Shown here: one piece after another, positions 38,666 through 47,036 of the stretch
Numbering within the stretch: the stretch's first letter is position 1
Layout: every line of letters starts with the position of its first letter
Source of the DNA: Nitrospira sp.
GTDB taxonomy: Bacteria > Nitrospirota > Nitrospiria > Nitrospirales > Nitrospiraceae
Length of the DNA: 64,000 bases
Reading direction: 5' to 3'
Assembly (NCBI GenBank): GCA_024331045.1
Contig: JANDJC010000004.1
Span: forward strand, 1-64,000
The notes under the pieces: model-generated
What the model was told of the DNA's origin: nothing
The model's input: the letters and a program-made list of their open reading frames with translations, nothing else
Database searches by the model: none
Program-made: the position numbers and the translations under genes

Positions 38666-38824
38666 GGAAGTTCCCCACTGGCTACCAAAGATGTCGATGA
38701 CCCTAACACAGGATTTTTTGCAGGGTCAACGCGGGCGGCAGGGATATTCCGGACTAGCAAATAAGGAGGAAGACGTTCGATAATTTCACCTCGCGTTGCT
38801 GTGTTGATTCGCAAGGAGGCCATC

Positions 38825-40078
38825 ATGAGCGATCAAAGAATCACGACATTGCAAAATCGTCCGATGGGTCTTGCCCTAGCGCTGGTCGGATTGGTGGGGG
38901 CGGCCGCGCCGGCCGTCCACGCCTATGAAGTCTGGGTGACCGATCAATCGGACACGGGGAAGGAAAGCGGAGGCTATCTGCATATCTATGATGGGGCCAA
39001 GCTGGCCGCCGATCCTTCGTCTGCCAAGCCGGTTCAGACCATCGATTTTGCCGGAGCCATCGGCACGTTGTGCGAAGAGGCCACGAAGAAGGCCGTGCGC
39101 CGCCCCCACATGGTGTTTTTCAATGCCAAGCAGGACCATGTGATCCTGTCGTTTTTAAGCGGCCACGTGCTCTTCATGGACGCGGCGACGAAAAAGCCGG
39201 AAGCCTGTCTTCTGGTCGGCAAAAACGCCCATGCGGCCTGGCCGACGCCGAATGAGAAGATGGCCATCACCGCCAACATCGCCGACAAGAAGTTTATTCG
39301 GATCTGGACGGATTATGCCGCTCGTCGATACTGGTTCGATCCTGCCAAGGATGTGCTGGATCTTACTGCGTTTGAGGGAGGGGAACTGCCCGACACGGCT
39401 CCGATTTGCCCGATCACCGAGTCTTCAAGTCACTATGCCTTTGTGACCTTGCGCGGCGGAGGATTGCTGGTGATCGATGTGACGGCGACGCCGCTCAAGG
39501 TCGTGGCGACGTTGAGCACCCATCAGATTGAGCCGGCCGGCTGCGGCGGCATTGAGTCCGGCGGCACGATGTACATCAATTCCGGGGGCGGCTGGCCCGT
39601 AGCGCCGTTGTCATATTACATCTACGCGCTCGACCTCACGAACCTGCCGCACTCGATCTCGGCCAAGCTGGTCTCACATCGAGAGGGTCGGTTTGCCGAC
39701 TCCCACGGCATGGCGTCGGTGGGGCGGTACGTGTGGAGCGCGGATCGAGCGGGCAACGATATTGAGATCATCGACACGTTCAGCAATCTGAGCGTGGGAT
39801 CGATCGATTTGGTGACGGACGCCAACAGAGACCCCGCGCCGGATTTGATGGATGTTTCTCCAGACGGCCGGTATGTGTTCGTAACCCTGCGAGGCCCCAA
39901 CCCCCTGACCGGCGACCACAAGGATGCCCACAATGCCCAGGGACTGGTGCCTGGTGTCGGGGTGATCGAAGTGGAACAGGAAGGGCGAAGCGGCCGCTAC
40001 AAGGGCCAGACGACGGTTTCGAATCTGAAAGACGGCAAAGAAACCGCCGATCCGCACGGGATTGCGGTGAGAAAGTAA
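38825..40078 (+). CDS. Exported YVTN-type beta-propeller protein
   Basis: A 417-residue secreted protein. A signal peptide ends near AVHA-YEVWVTDQ. The mature chain has repeated beta-propeller blades with the pattern MDVSPDGRYVFVTLRG and MVFFNAKQDHVILSFL. It has two cysteines near LCEEATKK and EACLLVG and a third pair (CPITES, GCGG), perhaps disulphide-forming. ATG 38825 is set by AAGGAGG at 38814-38820. Such propellers often serve as periplasmic scaffolds or bind metal; no function is evident. It is divergent from the HEAT operon. Confidence 0.85.
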   Translation: MSDQRITTLQNRPMGLALALVGLVGAAAPAVHAYEVWVTDQSDTGKESGGYLHIYDGAKLAADPSSAKPVQTIDFAGAIGTLCEEATKKAVRRPHMVFFNAKQDHVILSFLSGHVLFMDAATKKPEACLLVGKNAHAAWPTPNEKMAITANIADKKFIRIWTDYAARRYWFDPAKDVLDLTAFEGGELPDTAPICPITESSSHYAFVTLRGGGLLVIDVTATPLKVVATLSTHQIEPAGCGGIESGGTMYINSGGGWPVAPLSYYIYALDLTNLPHSISAKLVSHREGRFADSHGMASVGRYVWSADRAGNDIEIIDTFSNLSVGSIDLVTDANRDPAPDLMDVSPDGRYVFVTLRGPNPLTGDHKDAHNAQGLVPGVGVIEVEQEGRSGRYKGQTTVSNLKDGKETADPHGIAVRK

Positions 40079-40110
40079 CGCCCTGTCAATGCCCCGAACA
40101 GCGGTTTGGC

Positions 40111-40551
40111 TTATGAGAGGAATCGACTGTGGGATGATGGGGGCGGGAGAGGACAGATGTCAGATTTTCCCATCCATCGGTATCGATGGCGGGCCAGGTA
40201 GTCGTACAGGGCGTCGCGGAGGGGGCGGGGAATCAGGATGCAGAGATGCAGCAAGGAAACGAGCCCGGACAACTGTTTTGCCACCAGGAGAGCGGCGGTG
40301 GATTTGGTGTAGAGCCGCCCCTGTTGCACGAGCAGAAACGTCTCAAAGTCCTGTGTGGGAAGGCCGAGCGTGACGAGGAGCCGTTGCGCGGGATCTGATT
40401 GAAGGGGGGCAAATTTGAATCGTCCCAGCGGATCATGCCGGATCACGAATCCCACCCACTTCACGCACCAACGGCAGACTCCGTCGAACACAATGATCCG
40501 CTCATGCTCGGCCCACTCGGAGGGAATGTGGATGGCTTGCCCTTGGTCCAT
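40111..40551 (-). CDS. DCC-family thiol-disulphide oxidoreductase (DUF393)
   Basis: A 146-residue DUF393 protein. The conserved DxxCxxC motif is FDGVCRWCVKWVGF, and the later family pattern KFAPLQSDPAQRLL and ALYDYLARHRYRW follows. The DCC family is thought to be thioredoxin-like. No signal peptide. ATG 40551 is preferred though no strong ribosome site precedes it; TTG 40578 would add nine residues. It lies 36 bases downstream of the fifth HEAT gene and in the same direction, so it may share its transcript. Confidence 0.88.
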   Translation of the reverse strand: MDQGQAIHIPSEWAEHERIIVFDGVCRWCVKWVGFVIRHDPLGRFKFAPLQSDPAQRLLVTLGLPTQDFETFLLVQQGRLYTKSTAALLVAKQLSGLVSLLHLCILIPRPLRDALYDYLARHRYRWMGKSDICPLPPPSSHSRFLS

Positions 40552-40613
40552 AAAAAGACGACAAAGACGACAAGACAACGGAGACTATGTTCGGATACCG
40601 TTTCCGGAGAGTA

Positions 40614-41975
40614 TCAGAGGGTGTCGCCCGACGGTCCGAATCGGCCGGCGACACCCAATGGGCGATCGACGCGGAGGTTGTCCGCTTGGCTGGAACTGAT
40701 GTCCAGTTTTTCGTCGTCCGGCGGGGTCCAGCCGAGCCGTTCCAACGTTTGGAGCACGATCAGTCTCAGCGCGTCCTGGGCGCTGAGGCGCACCGAGGCG
40801 TAGGAAAGCACCCGTTCCATTTCCGCTTCGACTTCCGACGCCTTCGGATCATGGAGAAACGAGACCAGTGGTTCGATGGCCGAGTCCCCGATGACGGTGA
40901 GTGCCGCCGCAGCCTTCTCGCGGAGCGATCCGTCCTTGAGCAACATGATTAAGTCGGGAATCACGCGGGGATCGCGGAACTGACCAAGCGCCGTCGCAGC
41001 CGCCTCCTTGATGAGGGCCTCTTCACTCACGATGCAGCCGGGAGTAGGCGAGCCCTGTTGCTTGATGCCTTTGCCCTTCAACGCATCGAGCACGGCTGGG
41101 AGCGCGCGCGCGTCACCGATCATGCCCAACGAGGCGATAGCATGCCGCTTGACGGCACCATCCCTCATGGCCTCGATTAGAGCATCAACGGCTCGTGGAT
41201 CACCGATCATGCCGAGCGCAATCGCAGCGTCCTCGCGGACGGCTCGATCGGGGTCCTTGAGGGCGATGATCAGGGCATCGACCACCTTGGGGTCCCGTAC
41301 CCAGGTCCGGCCGATTTGATAATCGGTAGTCATGCCACCCAACGCGCGGGCAGCGTGGCAACGAACGACAAAATCCTTATCCGACAGACTCTCAATCAAG
41401 GCATTCACGGAAGGTTCGCCGATATATACCAATGCGGTGCCGGCCGTCTCACGCACGATTTTGGATGAATCACGAAAGAGCTTAATCAATGCGGGGACCG
41501 CTTTAGGATCGCCGATTTTCCCCAGCGCCTCCGCCGCCGCGCTCTTGACGGCCCCGTCACGGTCTCGGCAGGCGATGATCAAGGCATCGACGGCCTTGCT
41601 ATTTTTAATGGCGCCCAACGCCTTGGCGGCGTGTTCGCGCACGCGCCACCGGTCATCTTTGAGCGCCGTGATCAGTCGATTCAGGATGGTGGATCCCATC
41701 TGAACCGACGCCTTCACCGCCTCGTTACGGACCTCCATGATGGGGTCGTTGAACAGGCCGATGACGGCTTCGGCCGCTGAGGGGCCGCCGATTGTTCCGA
41801 GACCTCGACTGGCATGGGCACGGACGGACCAAAAGTCATCACCACAGGCGGTGATTAGGGCGTCCGTTGTCGATGGATCGGCCAGATCCGCCAATGTTTT
41901 AGCTGCTTCTTCGCGCGTGGCGTCGTCAACGTCTTCCAGCGCGTCCAGGAGGTCTTGGAGCGAAGGAGTCGTCAT
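40614..41975 (-). CDS. HEAT-repeat protein, fifth (large) member
   Basis: A 453-residue HEAT-repeat protein with about twelve units, e.g. GDDFWSVRAHASRGLGTIGGPSAAE and AIKNSKAVDALIIAC. There are two breaks: the repeat containing GGMTTDYQIGRTWVRDPK, and KGKGIKQQGSPTPGCIVSEE, both insertions in loops. It is cytoplasmic by sequence. Its ATG at 41975 shares a base with the stop of the upstream exported protein (TGATG-type junction), so it is translated with two exported proteins. It is separate from the four-gene HEAT operon by the propeller and DCC genes. Confidence 0.9.
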   Translation of the reverse strand: MTTPSLQDLLDALEDVDDATREEAAKTLADLADPSTTDALITACGDDFWSVRAHASRGLGTIGGPSAAEAVIGLFNDPIMEVRNEAVKASVQMGSTILNRLITALKDDRWRVREHAAKALGAIKNSKAVDALIIACRDRDGAVKSAAAEALGKIGDPKAVPALIKLFRDSSKIVRETAGTALVYIGEPSVNALIESLSDKDFVVRCHAARALGGMTTDYQIGRTWVRDPKVVDALIIALKDPDRAVREDAAIALGMIGDPRAVDALIEAMRDGAVKRHAIASLGMIGDARALPAVLDALKGKGIKQQGSPTPGCIVSEEALIKEAAATALGQFRDPRVIPDLIMLLKDGSLREKAAAALTVIGDSAIEPLVSFLHDPKASEVEAEMERVLSYASVRLSAQDALRLIVLQTLERLGWTPPDDEKLDISSSQADNLRVDRPLGVAGRFGPSGDTL

Positions 41976-42442
41976 CAGGGTGTTTGGCTGTAGTATGGAT
42001 CGCGTTCTCCTCCATGAGGATACATCCGCTTACACCGTACGACAAGCGTCTGGGTTCCACGCCCTCCGACACATTGGTCGAGCGAATGGGAGAAGTCCAA
42101 CGTTCCCTCCAACGTGACGGTAAAGGGAAAATCAAAGGTGAAACTGATGAACTTATACTGACCTGGCTTCAAGGACAGTTGGCGACGTTCGGATGTCTTG
42201 GGCGCGTCGAGCGATTCGGGGTCGGATGCCCAGATGGAAGGAGTCACACCCGGTACTTGCCACCAGGAGGTGGGAACCAGGCTGGTGGCATCGATGGTGA
42301 TGGGGTGTTCTTTGAGATGGGCTGGTGGCTGGTTACCGGCTGATGCAGGATCTCCGCCCATGAGAGTCAGGGCAATCAACACCCCCCTGACGAGTGGGGG
42401 GTGGTAGCGCAAGAGACGGGTAGGCAACGTGGTGATGATCAT
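41975..42442 (-). CDS. Small exported protein of unknown function
   Basis: A 155-residue protein with a hydrophobic N-terminal segment (GVLIALTLMGGDPASAG) that fits a signal peptide. The mature part has TLEGTLDFSHSLDQCVGG and LVVRCKRMYPH, with two cysteines that could pair. No family recognised. The ATG at 42442 overlaps the stop of the upstream degenerate phosphodiesterase by 4 bases and its stop overlaps the next HEAT gene. Its role is probably tied to those two. Confidence 0.7.
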   Translation of the reverse strand: MIITTLPTRLLRYHPPLVRGVLIALTLMGGDPASAGNQPPAHLKEHPITIDATSLVPTSWWQVPGVTPSIWASDPESLDAPKTSERRQLSLKPGQYKFISFTFDFPFTVTLEGTLDFSHSLDQCVGGRGTQTLVVRCKRMYPHGGERDPYYSQTP

Positions 42443-43440
42443 GGTTTAACGGTTTCGGCCGACGAGTTCCAAAAAATTTCATCGATTGGTTTACTGTCCC
42501 ATTCGGTGTGGGTATCAAGGCCGAGCATCCGCATAACGGTTGCGCCGGTATCGATGATCGAGACCGGTTGGGTAATCACTTGGCCAGCCTTGATACCGGC
42601 TCCCGAGGCGATCCAAGGAATCGTTGGGGGCTCACTGGCCGAGACCTCGGCGCCTGGGTCGAGGCCCTTGCCACTTAACGAAGTCACGACGACAGCCGTC
42701 CGCCCGGCGAGCCCGTACTGTTTAAATAAGTCCAACACCGATCGGATAGCTCCGTCCACTGCGCGTAACGCCTGCTTGTACTCTTTTGAATCCCAACCAT
42801 GTGCGACTCCGGCGCGGCCGGCTTCGGGAAGGTGGACCAACAACAATTGTGGTACACCCAAAGCGGCATGGCCGTAGCCGTGACCGCTGGTTGCTTTTTC
42901 CAGATATTGTCGAATGTAGGTGATGAGCTTGGCTGAGTTACAGTCAGGGCGCAATGCGCCACAAAGTTGGTGATCAGTGTAGGGCGCTGGTTTAGCCAGT
43001 TGATAGAGGGATTCATCCATGTAAAAAATGGCGCTATCTCGTCCTCCGCTGACGTCAAGATAATCAAACAGGCTAGGAGCTCGATAGTAGCCTCGGCTCA
43101 TTTCAAAGAAGTTCCAAGTAATCCCATGTTTTTCGACCGGCATGCCGGTGATGAGTGATGCCATCGCCGGCAACCGGAGCGCCGGGGTAACGCTGGTAGC
43201 CGACCAGGTAACGGATCCTTCCTTGACCAGTTTGCTCAAGTTCGGCATGGGCCCCTCCTTGAGCGAGTTCCGATCAAAACCTTCCAGCACAAAAAGGATC
43301 ACGTGCTCCGCAGGTGCGGAGGGGGTCCCGCCCGGTTCAGTGGCGATGGGCGTGGCTGGAGAGGGGAGGACAGCCACCGCCTGTGCGGCGACCAGCAGGG
43401 CCGCCGTGAGGAAAAGGGGTTTCCCCCAACTGTGTGACAT
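42439..43440 (-). CDS. Exported alkaline-phosphatase-superfamily phosphodiesterase, likely inactive
   Basis: A 333-residue exported protein of the type I phosphodiesterase / alkaline phosphatase superfamily. A signal peptide covers about residues 1-24. The fold marks are ILFVLEGFDR, SLITGMPVEKHGITWN and LRAVDGAIRSVLDLF. Several catalytic residues are changed: the first Asp is E53, the Thr nucleophile position is R89 (PALRLPAMASL), and the metal-binding DHG loop reads SLSGKG. It therefore probably has no phosphodiesterase activity and may bind a ligand. ATG 43440 follows GGGAGGAG; ATG 43461 is also in frame. Confidence 0.75.
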   Translation of the reverse strand: MSHSWGKPLFLTAALLVAAQAVAVLPSPATPIATEPGGTPSAPAEHVILFVLEGFDRNSLKEGPMPNLSKLVKEGSVTWSATSVTPALRLPAMASLITGMPVEKHGITWNFFEMSRGYYRAPSLFDYLDVSGGRDSAIFYMDESLYQLAKPAPYTDHQLCGALRPDCNSAKLITYIRQYLEKATSGHGYGHAALGVPQLLLVHLPEAGRAGVAHGWDSKEYKQALRAVDGAIRSVLDLFKQYGLAGRTAVVVTSLSGKGLDPGAEVSASEPPTIPWIASGAGIKAGQVITQPVSIIDTGATVMRMLGLDTHTEWDSKPIDEIFWNSSAETVKP

Positions 43441-43465
43441 AGCCATCTCCTCCCTCTCCATCCTG

Positions 43466-43503
43466 GGTCTTATGCCGGGGTCTTATGCGGCTTGGTCTTA
43501 TGC
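43466..43503 (-). repeat. Three direct repeats of GGTCTTATGC
   Basis: GGTCTTATGC occurs at 43466-43475, 43479-43488 and 43494-43503, just upstream of the degenerate phosphodiesterase gene (read as GCATAAGACC on that strand). Start-to-start distances are 13 and 15 bases. They could be binding sites for a regulator of the phosphodiesterase-HEAT operon or just duplication debris. Confidence 0.85.
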
Positions 43504-43714
43504 GATCGAACCCAGCGCGGTACCCTAACATGTGAATTTTCTCAAAGGCAAGATGGCTTTAGAAGGCCGAGTGAGACGCTGTTTTGGAAAACCACTTTGA
43601 TTGGTTGTTGACGTTGCCGATGATATGCTCAAGCAGGACGAGGGGGGCTAGCGAAGAAATGGATCTGGGTGGTGCAGCGCAAGCGGATAAGAAAATAGGA
43701 TCTAGAGATAAGGG

Positions 43715-43744
43715 GCCAGTCAAAGCCATGCCAGTCAAAGCCAT
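43715..43744 (+). repeat. Perfect 15-base tandem repeat
   Basis: GCCAGTCAAAGCCAT occurs twice head to tail, 43715-43729 and 43730-43744, about 30 bases before the favoured start of the next gene. Confidence 0.9.
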
Positions 43745-43772
43745 GAAGGGGCGGCGAACTCCAGGGGCTGGG

Positions 43773-44669
43773 ATGGTGAGCCTCCAGCGATTGCGAGGCG
43801 GGTGGATAGTGTGTCTGGGCAGTATCTTATGGGTAGTCTCGCTCTTGCTCGAAACCTCGGTGTTTGCCGAGGTCAGGACAGTCAGGGCCAGCGGGGAATA
43901 TCGATGGGGAGAAACGGATACGAAAGAAGATGCCGGGCGGCTGGCTCTCGAGGCGGCCAAGCGAAACGCGTTGGAGCAGGTTGCGATCTATGTGGAAAGT
44001 GTCACGGTCGCCAGGGGCATGGATCTCACGAGGGACGAGATCCGCACCTACACGGCTGGTGTCGTGCTGGTACGGGATCAACGTTTGAGCTTTTCGGTGG
44101 AGGGAGATCGCCTCGTTGCGAGGGTCGATCTGGTGGCGCAAATTGAGACAGAGGATGTCATTCGTGCGATCGCAGCCTTGCGGGAAAATGAGGAGGCCCG
44201 AACGCAATTGGCGGCTCTAAAGCAGGAAACCGAACGGCTGCGGCAGGAGCTGGAGCGAGCCAATCGCGCCCAGGCCAACGGGATGGCGGATGGGGGGGAC
44301 TCGTCCATGCGGCGACGGGAGATTCTCTATCGTGTCCAATCCAACGCGTTGGTGGCGCAGGCCTGGACCGATTGGGCGCTGTCCCATAGCAACCAGTCGT
44401 GGGACGTTTCGCGGGAAAGGGCAAACCTGGCCCGTTTGCTTGAGGCGGCACGGGCAATGGATCCCCAGAGTCCTCATGTCCCGCTTGCCGAAAAGACAAT
44501 GGCTGGGAGTGAGCGTGGGCCGGCTCCTCATGCTTCTTCCCCTTCGGTCCCGTCTGCTCGTGAGTCTGCCCGTCTGCCACGATATGAACTCGTTCCTGGG
44601 CCTGGTGCCTCCAACAAGGTCCACACCTTAAATGAGTTGATCTATCAGGTGCCGCAGATCTCTCGGTGA
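43773..44669 (+). CDS. Exported LPP20/FlgT-like protein with coiled coil
   Basis: An exported protein of about 298 residues from ATG 43773. A signal peptide (WIVCLGSILWVVSLLLETSVFA) is followed by an N-terminal domain: SGEYRWGETDTKEDAGRLALEAAKRNALEQVA, matching the LPP20 / flagellar assembly protein T N-terminal domain in which a duplicated alpha-beta unit packs. A coiled coil (ENEEARTQLAALKQETERLRQELE) follows, then a polar, Pro/Ser-rich tail. In-frame starts further upstream (TTG 43584 and others) would add residues lacking features. The second such gene lies 58 bases downstream. Function unknown. Confidence 0.7.
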   Translation: MVSLQRLRGGWIVCLGSILWVVSLLLETSVFAEVRTVRASGEYRWGETDTKEDAGRLALEAAKRNALEQVAIYVESVTVARGMDLTRDEIRTYTAGVVLVRDQRLSFSVEGDRLVARVDLVAQIETEDVIRAIAALRENEEARTQLAALKQETERLRQELERANRAQANGMADGGDSSMRRREILYRVQSNALVAQAWTDWALSHSNQSWDVSRERANLARLLEAARAMDPQSPHVPLAEKTMAGSERGPAPHASSPSVPSARESARLPRYELVPGPGASNKVHTLNELIYQVPQISR

Positions 44670-44727
44670 GGTGGCGTGGCAGTAGTGGGAGCAAGCAACA
44701 GGTGCCGGAAGGAATGCCGTAAAGAAC

Positions 44728-45174
44728 GTGGAGAAGCTGACCAGGATGCTCAAGACTGGCGTAGCGGCTGTGTGGGCAAGTCTATGGATGCTGGGCATCC
44801 CGGCGATGAGCTGGTCCGCTTCGGTTGGTGATCGGTATCCTGCCGATCAGTATTGGATTGGCCGCGGTCAGGGAGATTTAACGAAGGGAGGTGTGGTGTG
44901 CCGGCGTGTCGCCGAACTGGCGGCCCGTGCCGATTTGGCCAGGCAGATTCGCGTGCTCATTAAGGAACGTCTCACAGATCGGGTGCGCGAACGATCGGGG
45001 CGTGAGCCCGAGCAGGATATTGAGTTGATTCGGGAAGAAATCGTGGAGGAGTATCTGCAGGGAGTTGAGATTGTTGATGTTCGTGTTGACGAGGGGAGCC
45101 AGGCCTGCTTTGTGACTGCGGTGATGTCAAAGAACCAGACTTCCGGCTCGACTCCTAGCTCGACTCCTAGGTAG
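44728..45174 (+). CDS. Exported LPP20-like protein
   Basis: A 148-residue protein with a signal peptide (GVAAVWASLWMLGIPAMSWSA) and an LPP20-like domain: YWIGRGQGDLTKGGVVCRRVAELAARADLARQI, then helix-rich LIREEIVEEYLQGVEIVDVRVDE. The pattern parallels the upstream gene, so the two may act together in the envelope. The start is GTG 44728, with ATG 44746 as an alternative. The C-terminal codons include a 12-base tandem duplication giving STPSSTPR. Confidence 0.65.
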   Translation: MEKLTRMLKTGVAAVWASLWMLGIPAMSWSASVGDRYPADQYWIGRGQGDLTKGGVVCRRVAELAARADLARQIRVLIKERLTDRVRERSGREPEQDIELIREEIVEEYLQGVEIVDVRVDEGSQACFVTAVMSKNQTSGSTPSSTPR

Positions 45175-45469
45175 GGGAGTATGTGCCGAGTAACGAGGAG
45201 TGAAATGAGGCGTCGCTATCAGTGTTAATGGCCTGGTCCTGAAGTTAGGACTGTGTGCTTGTCAGTGGCTTGTCAGATTACTTCTGAAGGATCAGAAGTG
45301 AAAGGATCAGAAATAATGGAAGAGTAATGGAAGAGCCCACGGTTTACATACACGCCAAGGCCGGGAGCCATCCAGCTTACCCGGCCTTGGTGGGCCTTGC
45401 CTGAAGTGTTCGACGGCCAGGGTGATGAGGGGGCCGCCTCCTTACAGATGTTAGTGACAGATGTTAGTG
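45146..45469. repeat. Cluster of five short direct duplications
   Basis: Within 325 bases lie: GCTCGACTCCTA twice (45146-45157, 45158-45169), GCTTGTCAG twice (45257-45265, 45268-45276), AAGGATCAGAA twice (45287-45297, 45302-45312), TAATGGAAGAG twice (45314-45324, 45325-45335), and ACAGATGTTAGTG twice (45444-45456, 45457-45469). All copies are perfect. The stretch spans the ends of two convergent genes and the gap between them. Confidence 0.92.
45355..45390 (+). repeat. Perfect 11-base inverted repeat, hairpin
   Basis: CCAAGGCCGGG (45355-45365) and CCCGGCCTTGG (45380-45390) are perfect complements around a 14-base loop, which can pair further (AGC with GCT). It lies between the convergent LPP20-like and DUF1566 genes. 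No T-run follows on either strand, so it is a hairpin with only a possible terminator role. Confidence 0.85.
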
Positions 45470-46045
45470 CTGCTCGCTGAGATCCATCATGTCGAACCCG
45501 CCGGTTCGGACACACCAGGCGTGAGCTTTGCCCCCCTTCTCTCCTGCAATGATGGTCCGTCCGTTGGAGAACAGCACAAACCATGGCGGAGCTGCGAACT
45601 GTAAATTAGGCGCCGCTCCCCAATAGCGGGCCGATTGAACATTGACGAAGGGATGACCTTCTCGCAAGGTGGGGCCGGGCGGAGCGATGGACGGATCAAC
45701 GAGACTGGCCAGCTCATGAACAGACGGCAGTCTCCATCCCTTCCGCCCCCCGGTGGTTCGGTTTAAACAATGTTCTTGGGCTGCTGGCCAATCGAACAGA
45801 TCTTTTGACGGAGACAGTTCCCACACTAAGCCTGTTTCACGATCCAACACCGCTTCTTTGCCCCAATCTGCCAAGACGACAAATCGGGTGGCGGCGACGA
45901 GCTGCGGCTTTCCTGCCGAATTCTGTGAGTCCTGATAGGTTAGTTGGGTCGGAGAGACAGCCTGCACCAAGCTAACCCCTGGCAGGCATAGCCCTGCAGC
46001 CACAAACCCCAACACTCCGCTCATCCAGAACCGTCGTCTCTGCAT
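45464..46045 (-). CDS. DUF1566-type exported protein
   Basis: A 193-residue protein. A twin-Arg-like N-terminus and hydrophobic stretch (MQRRRFWMSGVLGFVAAGLC) suggest export. The rest has the DUF1566 (Lcl C-terminal) marks: DRETGLVWELSPSKDLFDWPAAQEHCLN, GWRLPSVHELASLVD, YWGAAPN and HAWCVRTGG. The family is C-type-lectin-like and often binds ligands on the cell surface. ATG 46045 is set by CAGGAGGAC. The last bases including the stop lie in a tandem duplication. Confidence 0.82.
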   Translation of the reverse strand: MQRRRFWMSGVLGFVAAGLCLPGVSLVQAVSPTQLTYQDSQNSAGKPQLVAATRFVVLADWGKEAVLDRETGLVWELSPSKDLFDWPAAQEHCLNRTTGGRKGWRLPSVHELASLVDPSIAPPGPTLREGHPFVNVQSARYWGAAPNLQFAAPPWFVLFSNGRTIIAGEKGGKAHAWCVRTGGFDMMDLSEQH

Positions 46046-47036
46046 GGTGTGTCCTCCTGGTCGTGATGGTTGGATTGCCATTCATCATGTTTCCTGTGAC
46101 CACTTCCTTTTTACTTTCACCTCAACGGGACTTTCGACCGGTGCAAAGCGACCCCCTCGATTGTGATTGGGGCTGACGAACAACGGAAAGCCTGTCGGCA
46201 GCCCTGCGCTTGCCGACTCAGGAGCCGGCGTGAACCGGCATCTTCTATGGTGGCAGATGCCATCTGGCGGGAACTGGGGCAACATTGCCCGAGATGATGA
46301 GGAAGGGGAAGACAAGATCTTGTGCGAACGGTGGCGCCCATCGGAGGAATCTGGTCAGCATGACTGATCTCCCTGTCGATGAGGAACCTCGTTGTTGCCC
46401 TGGTCCCAGACCCTCGAACTGTTCCGGGGCAACCATTACTTCGCACTTGAGAGGAGGCCTCTCTCCCCGAACCTTCCCACTTCGATTCACTGTGGGCGCT
46501 AGCTTCAGGTGTATGAGGATGCTCCTCCCCCCGACACGGCTCTCGGCGATTCAGAGGCTGTCGGAAGTAGGGGGCTACTCTATGGTGGCGCGAGCCCGGT
46601 TGTCAATAATCAACTTGGGTCAACGTCGGTCTGCACTTCTCATGTTTGCTGGAGTGTCGAGCAAACTGGAACGGCGATCAGGGTGGACCAAAATCGGCTA
46701 TCGCGGCGGAACATTGTGCTTGGAAGGCTCCTTGATCAGGCAGGTGAGGAACTACGTAAAGACAGAACGGGGCAAGGCAGAACTGGGAGAGTGAGGCGAT
46801 GTGCCAGTCCTTGCCAGCCCAGGCAGGTGCAGAAGGGGTAAAAATAAGGGCTGTCTCTATGGAGAAACAGTAGAGGAGGTGAAGTCGGGGGGTAAATCCA
46901 TGGGGTGCTTGAGGAGGGGAGAGGGGGACCATCCAGGGGGCGGGATCAGTGATATCTGCCGATCGTTTTAAGGGCCTGAGTTGCGCTGAGCGCCTCTTTT
47001 CCAGTATGAGAAGCCGTGCTGCGAGGACGTTCGTTT
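46046..47036. other. Intergenic region, no supported gene
   Basis: About 990 bases. Several frames are open (for example 46285-46794 on the plus strand, 169 residues), but codon composition looks random, starts lack ribosome sites and no family is recognised. Contains probable promoters for flanking genes that I cannot place. Confidence 0.55.

Noticed and set aside
46285..46794. 169-residue plus-strand frame in an otherwise empty gap
   Set aside because: No ribosome site, no family, and no typical codon pattern; treated as chance.
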